64,000 bases of DNA from Acidisphaera sp. S103. Its GTDB lineage: Bacteria > Pseudomonadota > Alphaproteobacteria > Acetobacterales > Acetobacteraceae. Numbering within the stretch: position 1 is the stretch's first letter; each line of letters starts with the position of its first letter. Below are positions 16,516 to 24,452 of this stretch, one piece after another. Below the pieces are notes generated by a model. It saw nothing but the letters and a program-made list of their open reading frames with translations, was not told the origin of the DNA and searched no databases. The DNA lies in contig NZ_LMUJ01000101.1 in the NCBI RefSeq assembly GCF_009765975.1, positions 82,588 through 146,587 on the forward strand. The letters run 5' to 3'. The position numbers and the translations under genes are program-made.

Positions 16516-17487
16516 ATGATTGCTCGTTTTGGCCGTTTGGCCCTGCTGCTGTGTCTGTCCCTGGCCGCGTGCGGCGACCTGCCGGAGCCCTTCCTCGGTA
16601 ATCCCGGAGCCACCGCTCGCCGATTGGCGCAGCCGCTGACGCCGGTGCTGGCAGTCCCGCCCGGCACCGACACGCTGCTGCCGGACGCCGCCAATCAGGA
16701 GCTGGCGAAACAGGTCGCCGCCGCGCTGGTGGCGACCGAAGTGCCGGCGATCGTGCGGACGCCGGAGAAGACCGATTGGCGGGTGATCACCAAAGCCCAG
16801 CAACAGGGCGACTCGATCACGCCGGTGTTCAGCGTGGAGGATCCGAAAGGCAAGGAACAGGGCAGCGCGGAGGGCGAGAAAGTGCCCCTGCAGGAATGGG
16901 CCAACGCCGATCCGGCATTGATGCAACAGGTCGCCGCCGAGGCCGGGCCGCGGATCGGGGCGGTGCTGACCAGCATCCGGATCGCGCATGACAAGGCCGA
17001 TCCCCACAGCCTGTACAACCGGCCGGCCAAGGTGCTGGTCGCCGACGTCACCGGCGCGCCCGGCGATGGCGATGATGCCCTGACCCGGCAGATGCGGGCC
17101 AGGCTCGCGGTGTTGGGGCCTGTGGTGTTGACCTCACCCACCGGGGCGGATTTCGTCGTCCAGGGGCAGGTCAAGATGGTGCCGATCCCCAAGGATCAGC
17201 AGCGGGTGGAGATCCAGTGGATCGTGAAAACCGCGTCGGGCGACGAACGCGGCCGCGTGGTGCAGTTGAACAATATTCCGGCCGGAACCCTGGATCACTA
17301 CTGGGGCGATGTCGCGGTCGTGGTCGCCTCGGAGGCATCCAACGGCGTGAACGACGTCGTCCTGCGTCAATCCGGGCACGATCCCAATGCGGCAAGACCG
17401 AACGCAACCAAGCCGGCCGCGGCCGTGCCGGCGGACACCCGGCAGAGCGAAGCCAAACCAGGCGACGGCAAGCAGGCCGGCAAATAG
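16516..17487 (+). CDS. lipoprotein of unknown function
   Basis: 323 aa with a type II signal peptide: hydrophobic LALLLCLS followed by the lipobox LAAC, with the lipidated cysteine at residue 19. The body has no recognised domain. It contains a central QVAAEAGPRIGAVLTSIRIA segment, a DFVVQGQVKMVPIPKDQQRV segment, and a Pro/Ala/Lys-rich, probably disordered C-terminus after about residue 285. The Gln-Gly-x-Val strand pattern recalls lipoproteins built from small repeated alpha/beta units, but that is only a suggestion. It lies downstream of pgeF and converges on a response regulator gene 6 bp away. Confidence 0.8.
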   Translation: MIARFGRLALLLCLSLAACGDLPEPFLGNPGATARRLAQPLTPVLAVPPGTDTLLPDAANQELAKQVAAALVATEVPAIVRTPEKTDWRVITKAQQQGDSITPVFSVEDPKGKEQGSAEGEKVPLQEWANADPALMQQVAAEAGPRIGAVLTSIRIAHDKADPHSLYNRPAKVLVADVTGAPGDGDDALTRQMRARLAVLGPVVLTSPTGADFVVQGQVKMVPIPKDQQRVEIQWIVKTASGDERGRVVQLNNIPAGTLDHYWGDVAVVVASEASNGVNDVVLRQSGHDPNAARPNATKPAAAVPADTRQSEAKPGDGKQAGK

Positions 17488-17493
17488 GCGGTA

Positions 17494-17856
17494 TCAGGAC
17501 GAGGGCGGTGACGCCAGCACGGTCTCGACCAGCGCCATCAGGCTGCCAAGCGAGAACGGTTTAAGCAGAAATGGCCGAGGCTGATCGGACAGCCGCGCCG
17601 CGCGCGCCGGATCGCCGGACATCAGGACGACCGCCGAACCCAGCCGGTCGGCTTCGGGGATCAGGTCGGCGCCGATGCCGCCGGGCAGGGTGCAGTCCAG
17701 CAGCATAAGCCGGATGTCACCGCCCTGAAGCCGAGCGATCGCTGCCTCGGCGGTCTCGACGACGGTGGTGGGGTAGGTATCGCCCAGCGCCGCGGCGATG
17801 ATTTCCGACACCAACGGGTCGTCTTCGACAACCAGGATTTGATGGGTTTCGGTCAT
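17494..17856 (-). CDS. single-domain response regulator
   Basis: 120 aa, consisting of a receiver domain and nothing else. The acidic pocket (Glu11, Asp12, Asp13), phosphoacceptor Asp54 in LMLLDCTLPGG, switch residue Ser80 (LMSGDP) and Lys99 (FLLKPFS) are all present, so it should be phosphorylatable. Stand-alone receivers of this form act as phosphate sinks, relays or protein-interaction switches. No histidine kinase is encoded nearby, so the partner must be elsewhere. It is transcribed away from the dehydrogenase gene's 3' end, with 144 bp between. Confidence 0.93.
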   Translation of the reverse strand: MTETHQILVVEDDPLVSEIIAAALGDTYPTTVVETAEAAIARLQGGDIRLMLLDCTLPGGIGADLIPEADRLGSAVVLMSGDPARAARLSDQPRPFLLKPFSLGSLMALVETVLASPPSS

Positions 17857-18000
17857 AGCGCCGCTCCGGTTAAAGGTCTGTGCGGAAGTTGAACGAGATT
17901 CGCAGCGATGGGAATGATGCCTGTCGTGAAAGATCGGACGGGTGGAATGGGGTCGTTTGTCCCGCCGGCCGATCGCGGCCGGCGGGGTATGGCATTCTGG

Positions 18001-18888
18001 TCAGGCGCGCACCTCCTCGCCCAGGGCTTTTTCGTACACCCGGATCACCGACGCCGAATCGGAAGACCCCAGGCCCATGCCGCGCGCCATCCGCATCAGG
18101 TTCATCACCTGTGGTGCGATCATCCCCGGCACGCCGAGTTCGTCCGCCATTTCCAGGGCCAGACGCAGGTCTTTGTGGGCGAGATCGAGGGCGAAGGTGG
18201 GCTGGAAGTTACCGGCCAGCGCCTTGGTCGACATGCCGGCGTAACCGCTGGACATACCGCTGGCGTTGCGGATCACCGCGTCCAGCTTCTTCAGGTCGAT
18301 GCCCGACCGCTTGCCGATCATCAGCGCCTCGGCGGCGGCGGCGGCGTTGCAGAACGCCAGCATGTTGTTGATCAGCTTGGCGGTGGAGCCGTAGCCGATC
18401 TCGCCGACATGGACGACCTCGCCGCTGAAGGATTTCAGCAGCGGCAGGTTCTGTTCGACCACCTTGTCGTCGCCGCCGACCATGATGACGATGGTGCCAT
18501 CGGTGGCGCGCGCGGTGCCGCCGGAGACCGGGGCTTCCAGCATGGCGATGCCCTTGGCCTGCATGCCGGCGGCGACCCGCTTGGCGGTGGCGGGGGAATT
18601 GGTGGACAAGTCGATGAACACCGAACCGGCCTTGGCGTTCTCGGCGATGCCGCCGGCGCCGAGGGTGACTTCCTCCACGACGCGCGGGATGGGCAGGGAG
18701 GTGATCACTACGTCGCAACGCGACGCCAGGTCGGCGACCGAGGGGGCGGCGGAGGCGCCGAGGTCGGTGCAGGCTTTCACCGCGTCGGCGCTGAGGTCGA
18801 AGACGATGACCTCGTGGTTGGTATTGCGGATGATGTTGCGGCACATCGGGCCACCCATGTTGCCCACGCCGATGAAGCCAACTTTCAT
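18001..18888 (-). CDS. 3-hydroxyisobutyrate dehydrogenase family NAD(P)-dependent oxidoreductase
   Basis: 295 aa. The Rossmann motif is MKVGFIGVGNMGGPM; the substrate-binding motif is LEAPVSGGTARA near residue 120, and the catalytic lysine lies in GYGSTAKLINNM. These place it in the beta-hydroxyacid dehydrogenase family with MmsB, GarR and GlxR. The IDLSTNSPATAKRVA segment is usual for the family. The exact substrate (3-hydroxyisobutyrate, tartronate semialdehyde or another small hydroxyacid) cannot be decided, as no valine-degradation or glycerate genes flank it. Its promoter region is shared with the divergent PadR-type regulator at 19041. Confidence 0.9.
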   Translation of the reverse strand: MKVGFIGVGNMGGPMCRNIIRNTNHEVIVFDLSADAVKACTDLGASAAPSVADLASRCDVVITSLPIPRVVEEVTLGAGGIAENAKAGSVFIDLSTNSPATAKRVAAGMQAKGIAMLEAPVSGGTARATDGTIVIMVGGDDKVVEQNLPLLKSFSGEVVHVGEIGYGSTAKLINNMLAFCNAAAAAEALMIGKRSGIDLKKLDAVIRNASGMSSGYAGMSTKALAGNFQPTFALDLAHKDLRLALEMADELGVPGMIAPQVMNLMRMARGMGLGSSDSASVIRVYEKALGEEVRA

Positions 18889-18996
18889 GTCTTGGTTTCC
18901 CCTGGTTTTACCGGATCACCCGGCGCCGTGAACAGCATGGCGGAACTTGACGGGCCTGTCAGGAGGCAGGGACCAACGCTCCATCAGATAGGTTTT

Positions 18997-19034
18997 AGAT
19001 ATATCTTGTATTTCGATATATCGTGATCTATATC
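18997..19034. promoter_or_regulatory. double GATATATC operator ahead of the PadR-type regulator
   Basis: Two perfect palindromes, AGATATATCT (18997-19006) and CGATATATCG (19014-19023), share the core GATATATC and have centres 17 bp apart. A third, degenerate copy (gatctatatc, 19025-19034) ends six bases before the ATG at 19041. The cluster is a strong candidate for autoregulation by the YqjI-like protein; it might also affect the divergent dehydrogenase gene. Confidence 0.75.
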
Positions 19035-19040
19035 GGCTAC

Positions 19041-19619
19041 ATGAGACACGAATACAGAGACGGTTCAGACCGTCGTTTCGCTCTTCCCGATGACCTGGCG
19101 GATCGCCGTCACGGGGGGCATCACCATCGGTATCATGGCCATCACATGGGCGGCCGCCGTGGCAGCCGGCTGTTCGACTATGGCGAGCTTCGGCTGCTGG
19201 TCCTGGCGATGATCGCGGAGCAGCCGCGCTACGGCTACGAGCTGATGAAAGCCATCGAGGAACGGATGGGCGGCAGCTATAGCCCCAGCCCAGGCGTGAT
19301 CTATCCGACGCTCTCCTGGCTGGAGGACATGGGATACACCGCCGCCGAGACCGAGGAAGCCGGCCGCAAGCGCTATCGCATCACGCCAGAAGGCGAGGCA
19401 TTCCTGGCCGCCAATCGCGCTGCTGTCGACGATCTGCTGGCACGGGTCGGATCGGTGGGTGGGGCGCCGGACGGTGTGCCGGCCCCGATCCTGCGCGGCA
19501 TGGAAAACCTGAAGCTGGCGTTGCGTCTGCGCCATCGACGTGGGCCGATCGACCGAACGGCGGCCGAAGCAATCGCCGCCGCGTTGGATGCGGCAGCCCT
19601 GGCGGTGGAGCGCACCTGA
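19041..19619 (+). CDS. yqjI: PadR-family regulator with His-rich N-terminus, YqjI-like
   Basis: 192 aa from the ATG at 19041. A GTG at 19023 would place the start inside the operator palindromes, so it is disfavoured. The first 40 residues hold eight histidines (at about 3, 24, 27-29, 32, 34, 35), including GGHHHRYHGHH, followed by a PadR winged helix (GELRLLVLAMIAEQPRYGYE, then SPSPGVIYPTLSWLEDMGY). This architecture matches E. coli YqjI, a nickel-responsive repressor that controls the ferric reductase gene yqjH. Here a YqjH-like gene overlaps the stop by one base (TGATG), so regulator and target form an operon. The metal specificity is inferred. Confidence 0.85.
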   Translation: MRHEYRDGSDRRFALPDDLADRRHGGHHHRYHGHHMGGRRGSRLFDYGELRLLVLAMIAEQPRYGYELMKAIEERMGGSYSPSPGVIYPTLSWLEDMGYTAAETEEAGRKRYRITPEGEAFLAANRAAVDDLLARVGSVGGAPDGVPAPILRGMENLKLALRLRHRRGPIDRTAAEAIAAALDAAALAVERT

Positions 19620-20386
19620 TGAGCCAGCACGTCGCAACCGCTCCGCGCCACCACATCCTGCGGATCCGCCGAGAGACCCGCCGGCGCCTGGTCAGCGTAA
19701 CAGCAACCGAACGGATCACGCCGAACATGCTGCGGATCCGGTTCGCATCGCCCGACCTGCACGACTTCGAAAGCCTCGCACCCGACGACCACGTAAAACT
19801 GTTCGTTCCCAATCCGCTGGGGGACGAACCTTGCCGGCGGGACTACACGCCGCGTGCCTTCGATGCCGACCGCGGCCTGCTGACGATCGATTTCGCGCTG
19901 CATGAGGCCGGACCGGCCACCGCGTGGGCCTTGGCGGTTCGGCTGGGCGACCGGATCGAGATCGGCGGTCCGCGCGGTTCGATCCTCGTGGCGGATGATT
20001 TCGACTGGTACCTTCTGATTGGCGACGAGACGGCGCTGCCGGCGATCGGACGGTGGGTTGAGTCGCGCCGTGCCGGTGTGCCGGTGAAGACGATCGTCGT
20101 GGTTGGCGGCGATGCCGAGCGTCAGGATTTCGCAACGCGGGCGGATTGGGACGCGATGTGGGTTTCGCGGTCAGGAGACGATGCCGCGTTGCTGCAAGCC
20201 GCGGTGGCGGCGTGCGGACCGTTGCCCCAAGGCGATGGCTACGTCTGGATCGCCGCGGAGGCACGCGTCGCTCGGGTGCTGCGGACCTACGTGGGGGAAA
20301 CGCTTGGGCACCCCAAGGCGTGGATGAAGGCGTCGGGATATTGGATGATGGGACAGGCGGATGCGCATGTCAGTCTCGACGATTGA
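19619..20386 (+). CDS. yqjH: siderophore-interacting FAD-binding ferric reductase, YqjH-like
   Basis: 255 aa. The FAD-binding domain shows the motif RRDYTPRAFD (residues about 80-89) and FALHEAGPATAWA, and the NADPH-binding half shows LIGDETALPAIGRWVE. The C-terminal tail YVGETLGHPKAWMKASGYW is typical of the siderophore-interacting protein family. The enzyme would use NAD(P)H to reduce ferric siderophore complexes in the cytoplasm and release iron. It is translationally coupled to the YqjI-like regulator. A degenerate copy of its 3' end is found at 21264-21371, after the DUF2066 gene. Confidence 0.92.
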   Translation: MSQHVATAPRHHILRIRRETRRRLVSVTATERITPNMLRIRFASPDLHDFESLAPDDHVKLFVPNPLGDEPCRRDYTPRAFDADRGLLTIDFALHEAGPATAWALAVRLGDRIEIGGPRGSILVADDFDWYLLIGDETALPAIGRWVESRRAGVPVKTIVVVGGDAERQDFATRADWDAMWVSRSGDDAALLQAAVAACGPLPQGDGYVWIAAEARVARVLRTYVGETLGHPKAWMKASGYWMMGQADAHVSLDD

Positions 20387-20457
20387 CGGCGCCGGGACGC
20401 AGGCTTGTGCCACCGCCGCCCGGTGGGCGACAATAATGGGCCGGCCGCGACATCGAG

Positions 20458-21261
20458 ATGCGCATGACCCTTCGCCTGCCGATTTTCATTCTGATCGCCG
20501 GCGTCTTGCTGTTCGCCGCCACGGCAAGCGCGCAGGATGATCCTGCGCTCTACCAGGCCACCGCCGTGGTCACCGGCACCGACATGCGGCAGCGGCCACT
20601 GGGTTTTGCCGAATGCCTGACCGAGGTGCTGGTCAAGGTTTCCGGCGTGCCGCGGCTGCGCGACGACAAGGCGGTGGCTCAGCTTGCGGAGAATGCCAAT
20701 ACATTTGTCGATACGTTCGGTTATGTCGATCCCCGGGCGTGGTTCCTGCATCATGATGATCAAGGAACGTACGACCGATCCTATGAACTGACGGTCCATT
20801 TCGACCCCGCCAAGATCGACGCCGCGCTGGCCGGACTGGGTGTCGCGCCGTGGCGTGGTCCCCGGCCGCTGCTGGTGCCGGTGATCATCGTGCGCCGCGA
20901 CTGGTCGCCGTTCCTGCTGTCGGCCGAAACGCCGCGCGGCGTGGAGATGCGCCAGACCATCGTCCGCGTGGCCGCCGAATACGGGATGGGGGTGCATTTC
21001 CCGACCGATGACGACCTCGACGCCTGGGGTGTGGGCCTGATCGGCGTCCCGGCGCCGCTGGGCGCGCTGGACCCCGCGCATCTGCGGATCACCGGGTCGC
21101 TCTCACTGGACGTCAAGGCGATGGGCTGGGTCGGCGTCTGGCATGTGCGGCAGGATGGCGTCGAGCACACGTGGCAACTCAGCGGGGTCGACTTCGACAA
21201 GGCATTTGCCGACATGGTGCGCGGCGCCGTCATGCTGGCGCATGGCGCCGGCACGCCCTGA
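20458..21261 (+). CDS. DUF2066 domain protein, exported
   Basis: 267 aa with a signal peptide (MRMTLRLPIFILIAGVLLFA, cleavage expected after ATASA near residue 25). The mature protein carries the DUF2066 hallmarks: YQATAVVTGTDMRQRPLGFA at the start, VLVKVSGVPRLR, and a LLVPVIIVRRDW segment in the middle. The function is unknown; the protein is probably periplasmic. It is flanked on the left by an intact YqjH-like gene and on the right by a degenerate copy of that gene's 3' end, which suggests a duplication or rearrangement around it. The distance from the upstream gene (71 bp) allows its own promoter. Confidence 0.85.
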   Translation: MRMTLRLPIFILIAGVLLFAATASAQDDPALYQATAVVTGTDMRQRPLGFAECLTEVLVKVSGVPRLRDDKAVAQLAENANTFVDTFGYVDPRAWFLHHDDQGTYDRSYELTVHFDPAKIDAALAGLGVAPWRGPRPLLVPVIIVRRDWSPFLLSAETPRGVEMRQTIVRVAAEYGMGVHFPTDDDLDAWGVGLIGVPAPLGALDPAHLRITGSLSLDVKAMGWVGVWHVRQDGVEHTWQLSGVDFDKAFADMVRGAVMLAHGAGTP

Positions 21262-21263
21262 CC

Positions 21264-21371
21264 TGCGTGACACGGGCGTATGTCAGCGGGGCGTTTGGAC
21301 ATCGGAAGACGTGGATCAAGGCGCCGGGATACTAGATGATGAGGCAGGCGGATGCGCATGTCGACGATTGA
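21264..21371 (+). pseudogene. 3' relic of a siderophore-interacting protein gene
   Basis: Read in the frame ending at TGA 21369-21371, the sequence gives TRAYVSGAFGHRKTWIKAPG then Tyr, a TAG stop (21333-21335), and MMRQADAHVDD. The C-terminus of the intact gene at 19619-20386 gives TYVGETLGHPKAWMKASGYW then MMGQADAHVSLDD. The TAG replaces the tryptophan. The nucleotide match is also strong around gcaggcggatgcgcatgtc. Only about 36 codons remain, starting just after the DUF2066 stop, and the relic's TGA overlaps the ATG of the following hydrolase. Confidence 0.8.
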
Positions 21372-22276
21372 TGGGTAGACCGATGCGGTTGCTTATTGGC
21401 TTGGCCCTACTGAGTGCCGCTCTTGGATTTGGCCTGTGCGCAGCGGTGCTTGTCGTGGGCCTGCGGCTATCCTCGCCCGCACGCGCCACGATCGGACCGC
21501 CTCCATCCGGCTGGCTGGGTGCGGAGGCGGTGAAGATATCGTCCGGATCCGGTTCCGAACTCCGGGGATGGTGGTTTCCGAACACGGAGCCCGGCGGTGG
21601 CGCGGTCGTGCTGATCCACGGTGTGCGGGCCAATCGACTGCAAATGGCCGCCCGTGCCCAGGTGCTGCACGCGCGGGGTTTTTCCGTCCTGCTGTTCGAC
21701 CTTCAGGCGCATGGCGAGAGTCCCGGACGACGCATCACCTATGGCAAACGCGAAAGCATGGATGCAGCCGCCGCGATCCGCTTCGTCCGGAACCGTCAGC
21801 CTGGCGGTCGTGTCGGGGTTATTGGTGTTTCGCTTGGCGGCGCCGCCGCATTGCTTGGCGCGGAGCCGCTGCCGGCCGATGCCATCGTGCTGGAGTCGGT
21901 CTATCCCGACATAGATGCCGCGCTGTCCAACCGCTTGCGGGCAAATTTGGGCGGCGTCCTGGGGCCCTTGTTCACACCCGTGCTGACGCCGGTGTTCGAA
22001 TGGCTGCTGCCGCCTATCCTAGGGGTGGCCCCGAACGAATTGCGGCCCATCGACGCGATCGGCACGGCGCGGGCTCCGCTGCTGATCGCCTCCGGTACAG
22101 CCGATGCCTACACACCCCTGAAGGAAGCGAAGGCCTTGTTTGATCGGGCGGGCGAGCCGAAGCAATTCTGGGCGGTGGAAGGGGCGGGGCATGTCGACCT
22201 GGAGCGGTATAACCCGGCCCGATACTGGGACATCGTCTTGCCATTCTTGAACCATTACGTGAGGCAAGAAGGATAG
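21371..22276 (+). CDS. alpha/beta hydrolase, membrane-anchored
   Basis: 301 aa from the ATG at 21371; an alternative ATG at 21383 would remove four residues. The longer frame upstream runs through the relic and the previous gene and is rejected. An N-terminal hydrophobic helix (residues about 6-32) likely anchors it to the inner membrane. The hydrolase core shows VVLIHGVRANRLQ (oxyanion region), the nucleophile elbow GVSLGG with Ser154, an aspartate in ASGTADAYTP and a histidine in GAGHVDLE. This completes a Ser-Asp-His triad typical of alpha/beta esterases or peptidases. The substrate is unknown. Confidence 0.88.
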   Translation: MGRPMRLLIGLALLSAALGFGLCAAVLVVGLRLSSPARATIGPPPSGWLGAEAVKISSGSGSELRGWWFPNTEPGGGAVVLIHGVRANRLQMAARAQVLHARGFSVLLFDLQAHGESPGRRITYGKRESMDAAAAIRFVRNRQPGGRVGVIGVSLGGAAALLGAEPLPADAIVLESVYPDIDAALSNRLRANLGGVLGPLFTPVLTPVFEWLLPPILGVAPNELRPIDAIGTARAPLLIASGTADAYTPLKEAKALFDRAGEPKQFWAVEGAGHVDLERYNPARYWDIVLPFLNHYVRQEG

Positions 22277-22351
22277 TCATCGATGTTCTTGGTATGTGCC
22301 GAGAGATATGTTATCCTCCCTGCTTCGTGGTGTATGCCATCAGGTGGATGA

Positions 22352-22999
22352 ATGCGTGACTTGCTTGCCGAACTGCCGGCCGTTCCTGGTTCGGAACCGA
22401 TCGGTGACGGAGCCATGGTGTTGCGCGCGGCGGCTCGGCCGATGGCGGACGCTCTGGTCGCCGCCGTCGACCAGATACGCGCCGCCGCGCCGTTTCGCCA
22501 CCTGATCACCCCCGGCGGCCGACGGATGTCCGTCGCAATGACCAATTGCGGACCGTTCGGCTGGGTCAGCAGTCACACCGGCTATCGGTATCAAGGCACC
22601 GACCCGGATAGCGGGGCACGCTGGCCGGCAATGCCCACGGTGTTTCGTGACCTGGCCGGTCAGGCGGCCGCCGACGCCGGTTATCCTGGCTTCCAGCCGG
22701 ATGCCTGCCTCATCAATCTCTACGAACCGGGTGCCCGGCTGACGCTGCACCAGGACCGGGATGAACGAGACCTGGACAGTCCAATCGTCTCCGTCTCATT
22801 GGGTTTGCCGGCGGTGTTCCTGTTTGGCGGGCTGCGCCGGACCGACAGGCCGCGTCGCATCCGCCTCGAACACGGCGACGTGGTGGTGTGGGGCGGGCCG
22901 TCGCGGCTGGCATTCCATGGGGTGGAAGCGCTGGCCGACGGGTCGCATCCGCTGACCGGGCGGTCGCGGATCAACCTGACATTCCGCCGAGCAGGCTAA
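22352..22999 (+). CDS. alkB: alpha-ketoglutarate-dependent DNA repair dioxygenase AlkB
   Basis: 215 aa, essentially the length of E. coli AlkB. The iron ligands are His133 and Asp135 (LTLHQDRDERD) and His189 (LAFHGVE), and the 2-oxoglutarate-binding arginine lies in GRSRINLTFR near residue 204. The N-terminal nucleotide-recognition lid contains SVAMTNCGPFGWVS. The enzyme removes methyl groups from 1-methyladenine and 3-methylcytosine in DNA or RNA. No ada gene is adjacent. Its stop codon overlaps that of the convergent mazG gene (ctaa at 22996-22999). Confidence 0.95.
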   Translation: MRDLLAELPAVPGSEPIGDGAMVLRAAARPMADALVAAVDQIRAAAPFRHLITPGGRRMSVAMTNCGPFGWVSSHTGYRYQGTDPDSGARWPAMPTVFRDLAGQAAADAGYPGFQPDACLINLYEPGARLTLHQDRDERDLDSPIVSVSLGLPAVFLFGGLRRTDRPRRIRLEHGDVVVWGGPSRLAFHGVEALADGSHPLTGRSRINLTFRRAG

Positions 23000-23799
23000 C
23001 GTTCGCCGCGCTTCACCTTCTGCCAGCCGGCTTCCATCTCCGTCAGCGACAGTTCGGTCAGGCTCTTCGCTTGCACCTCAAATTCGCTTTCCATTGCATT
23101 GAATCTACGGGAAAATTTCTCATTCGCGTGGCGCAGGCAGGTTTCCGGATCCAGGTTCAGCTTGCGCGCCAAATTGGCCAGCACGAACAGCAGATCGCCC
23201 ACCTCATCCGTCAGCCGCGCTGGATCGGCGCCTGAGAGTTCGGCCCGAAGCTCCTGAATTTCCTCATCCAGCTTGGCCAGAACCTGCTCGGCATCCGGCC
23301 AATCGAAGCCAACCCGAGCGGCTCGGTTCGTCAGCTTCAGGGCTCGGGTCAGGGCAGGGAGGCCGACAGGGACCCCGGCCAGTGCCCCGGACTGCTTGCG
23401 GGCCGCGCGTTCGGCGGATTTTTGGGCCTCCCAGGCTGCGGTCTGGGCGGCGGCGTCGCGGGACGCGGCATCACCAAACACATGAGGATGACGGCGTATC
23501 ATCTTGTCACTGATGCATTTCGCGATATCGGCGAAGGCGAACTGGCCAGCTTCCTCGGCCATGCGCGCGTGGTAGACGACCTGGAACAGCAGGTCGCCAA
23601 GCTCATCAGGCAGCGCCGAAAAATCGCGCTGGGCGATGGCATCGGCGACCTCGTAGGCTTCCTCGATCGTGTAGGGCGCGATGGTGTCGAAGGTCTGGGT
23701 CTTGTCCCAGGGGCAGCCGGTGTCCGGGTCGCGCAGCGCGGCCATGATGTCGAGCAGGCGGCGGAGTTCGGCTTCGGCCGAGGCGGCTGGATCGGGCAT
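22996..23799 (-). CDS. mazG: nucleoside triphosphate pyrophosphohydrolase MazG
   Basis: 267 aa from the ATG at 23799 (MPDPAASAEAELRRLLDIM); the long upstream extension is Arg/Pro-rich shadow sequence. Two MazG domains are visible: the first has GCPWDKTQTFDTIAPYTIEE and DELGDLLFQVVYH, the second has KLDEEIQELRAEL and DEVGDLLFVLANLARK, each with the EExxE...ExxD metal-binding pattern. It hydrolyses NTPs to NMP and pyrophosphate and helps remove abnormal nucleotides. It is a housekeeping form, too long to be the short phage type. Its 3' end overlaps alkB by 4 bp in convergent orientation. Confidence 0.93.
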   Translation of the reverse strand: MPDPAASAEAELRRLLDIMAALRDPDTGCPWDKTQTFDTIAPYTIEEAYEVADAIAQRDFSALPDELGDLLFQVVYHARMAEEAGQFAFADIAKCISDKMIRRHPHVFGDAASRDAAAQTAAWEAQKSAERAARKQSGALAGVPVGLPALTRALKLTNRAARVGFDWPDAEQVLAKLDEEIQELRAELSGADPARLTDEVGDLLFVLANLARKLNLDPETCLRHANEKFSRRFNAMESEFEVQAKSLTELSLTEMEAGWQKVKRGER

Positions 23800-23873
23800 G
23801 GCACGCGGATAGGGGACGCGCCGGCCGCACGCAAGCCGTTTGCACCCGCCGCGCAAGCTGATATCGACGCGGG

Positions 23874-24401
23874 ATGGACGAAGACGATGACGGACCGCCC
23901 CGGCTGCCCGGGGGGAAGTTCTACATGACTCCGGCCGGTCACGACCGGCTGCGGGCCGAACTGGCGGACCAGCGCAGCGAGCGGCACCGGGTGGTGGAGA
24001 TCGTCGCCTGGGCGGCGGGCAACGGCGACCGCAGCGAAAACGCCGACTACAAGGAAGGCAAGCGCCGGCTGCGGGAGATCGACCGGCGCCTGCGCTTCCT
24101 GATGAACCGGCTGTCGCATGCCGAGGTCGTGGACCCGGCCGAGCAGGCCCAACGCGACCGGGTGTTCTTCGGCGCGACCGTGACTTATGCAAACAAGCGT
24201 GACGAGGAGGTCACCGTGACCATCGTCGGCGTCGATGAGGCCGATATGGGGGCAGGGACCATCAGCATCGGCTCCCCGGTCGCACTGGCGCTGCTGCGGG
24301 CGAAGTGCGGCGACGAGGTCACCGTGCGCACGCCGCGCGGGCCGGAGGTGTTGGAGGTCGTGGGTATCCGCTATCCGGAGCGGTTGGATGGGATCGGATA
24401 G
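23874..24401 (+). CDS. greB: transcription elongation factor GreB
   Basis: 175 aa. The coiled-coil N-terminal domain starts with FYMTPAGHDRLRAELADQR and carries the GreB-type tip sequence AAGNGDRSENADYKEGKRRL, with the acidic residues that enter the RNA polymerase channel. RREIDRRLRFLMNRL-like sequence (LREIDRRLRFL) is specific to GreB over GreA. The C-terminal FKBP-like domain includes FFGATVTYAN and ISIGSPVALALL. It rescues backtracked RNA polymerase by stimulating transcript cleavage. It is divergent from mazG with 74 bp between starts. Confidence 0.93.
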   Translation: MDEDDDGPPRLPGGKFYMTPAGHDRLRAELADQRSERHRVVEIVAWAAGNGDRSENADYKEGKRRLREIDRRLRFLMNRLSHAEVVDPAEQAQRDRVFFGATVTYANKRDEEVTVTIVGVDEADMGAGTISIGSPVALALLRAKCGDEVTVRTPRGPEVLEVVGIRYPERLDGIG

Positions 24402-24452
24402 ACCGTTCCTGTTGGGATGGACATCCGACACCACCCATTTCGTTATCCGTGT

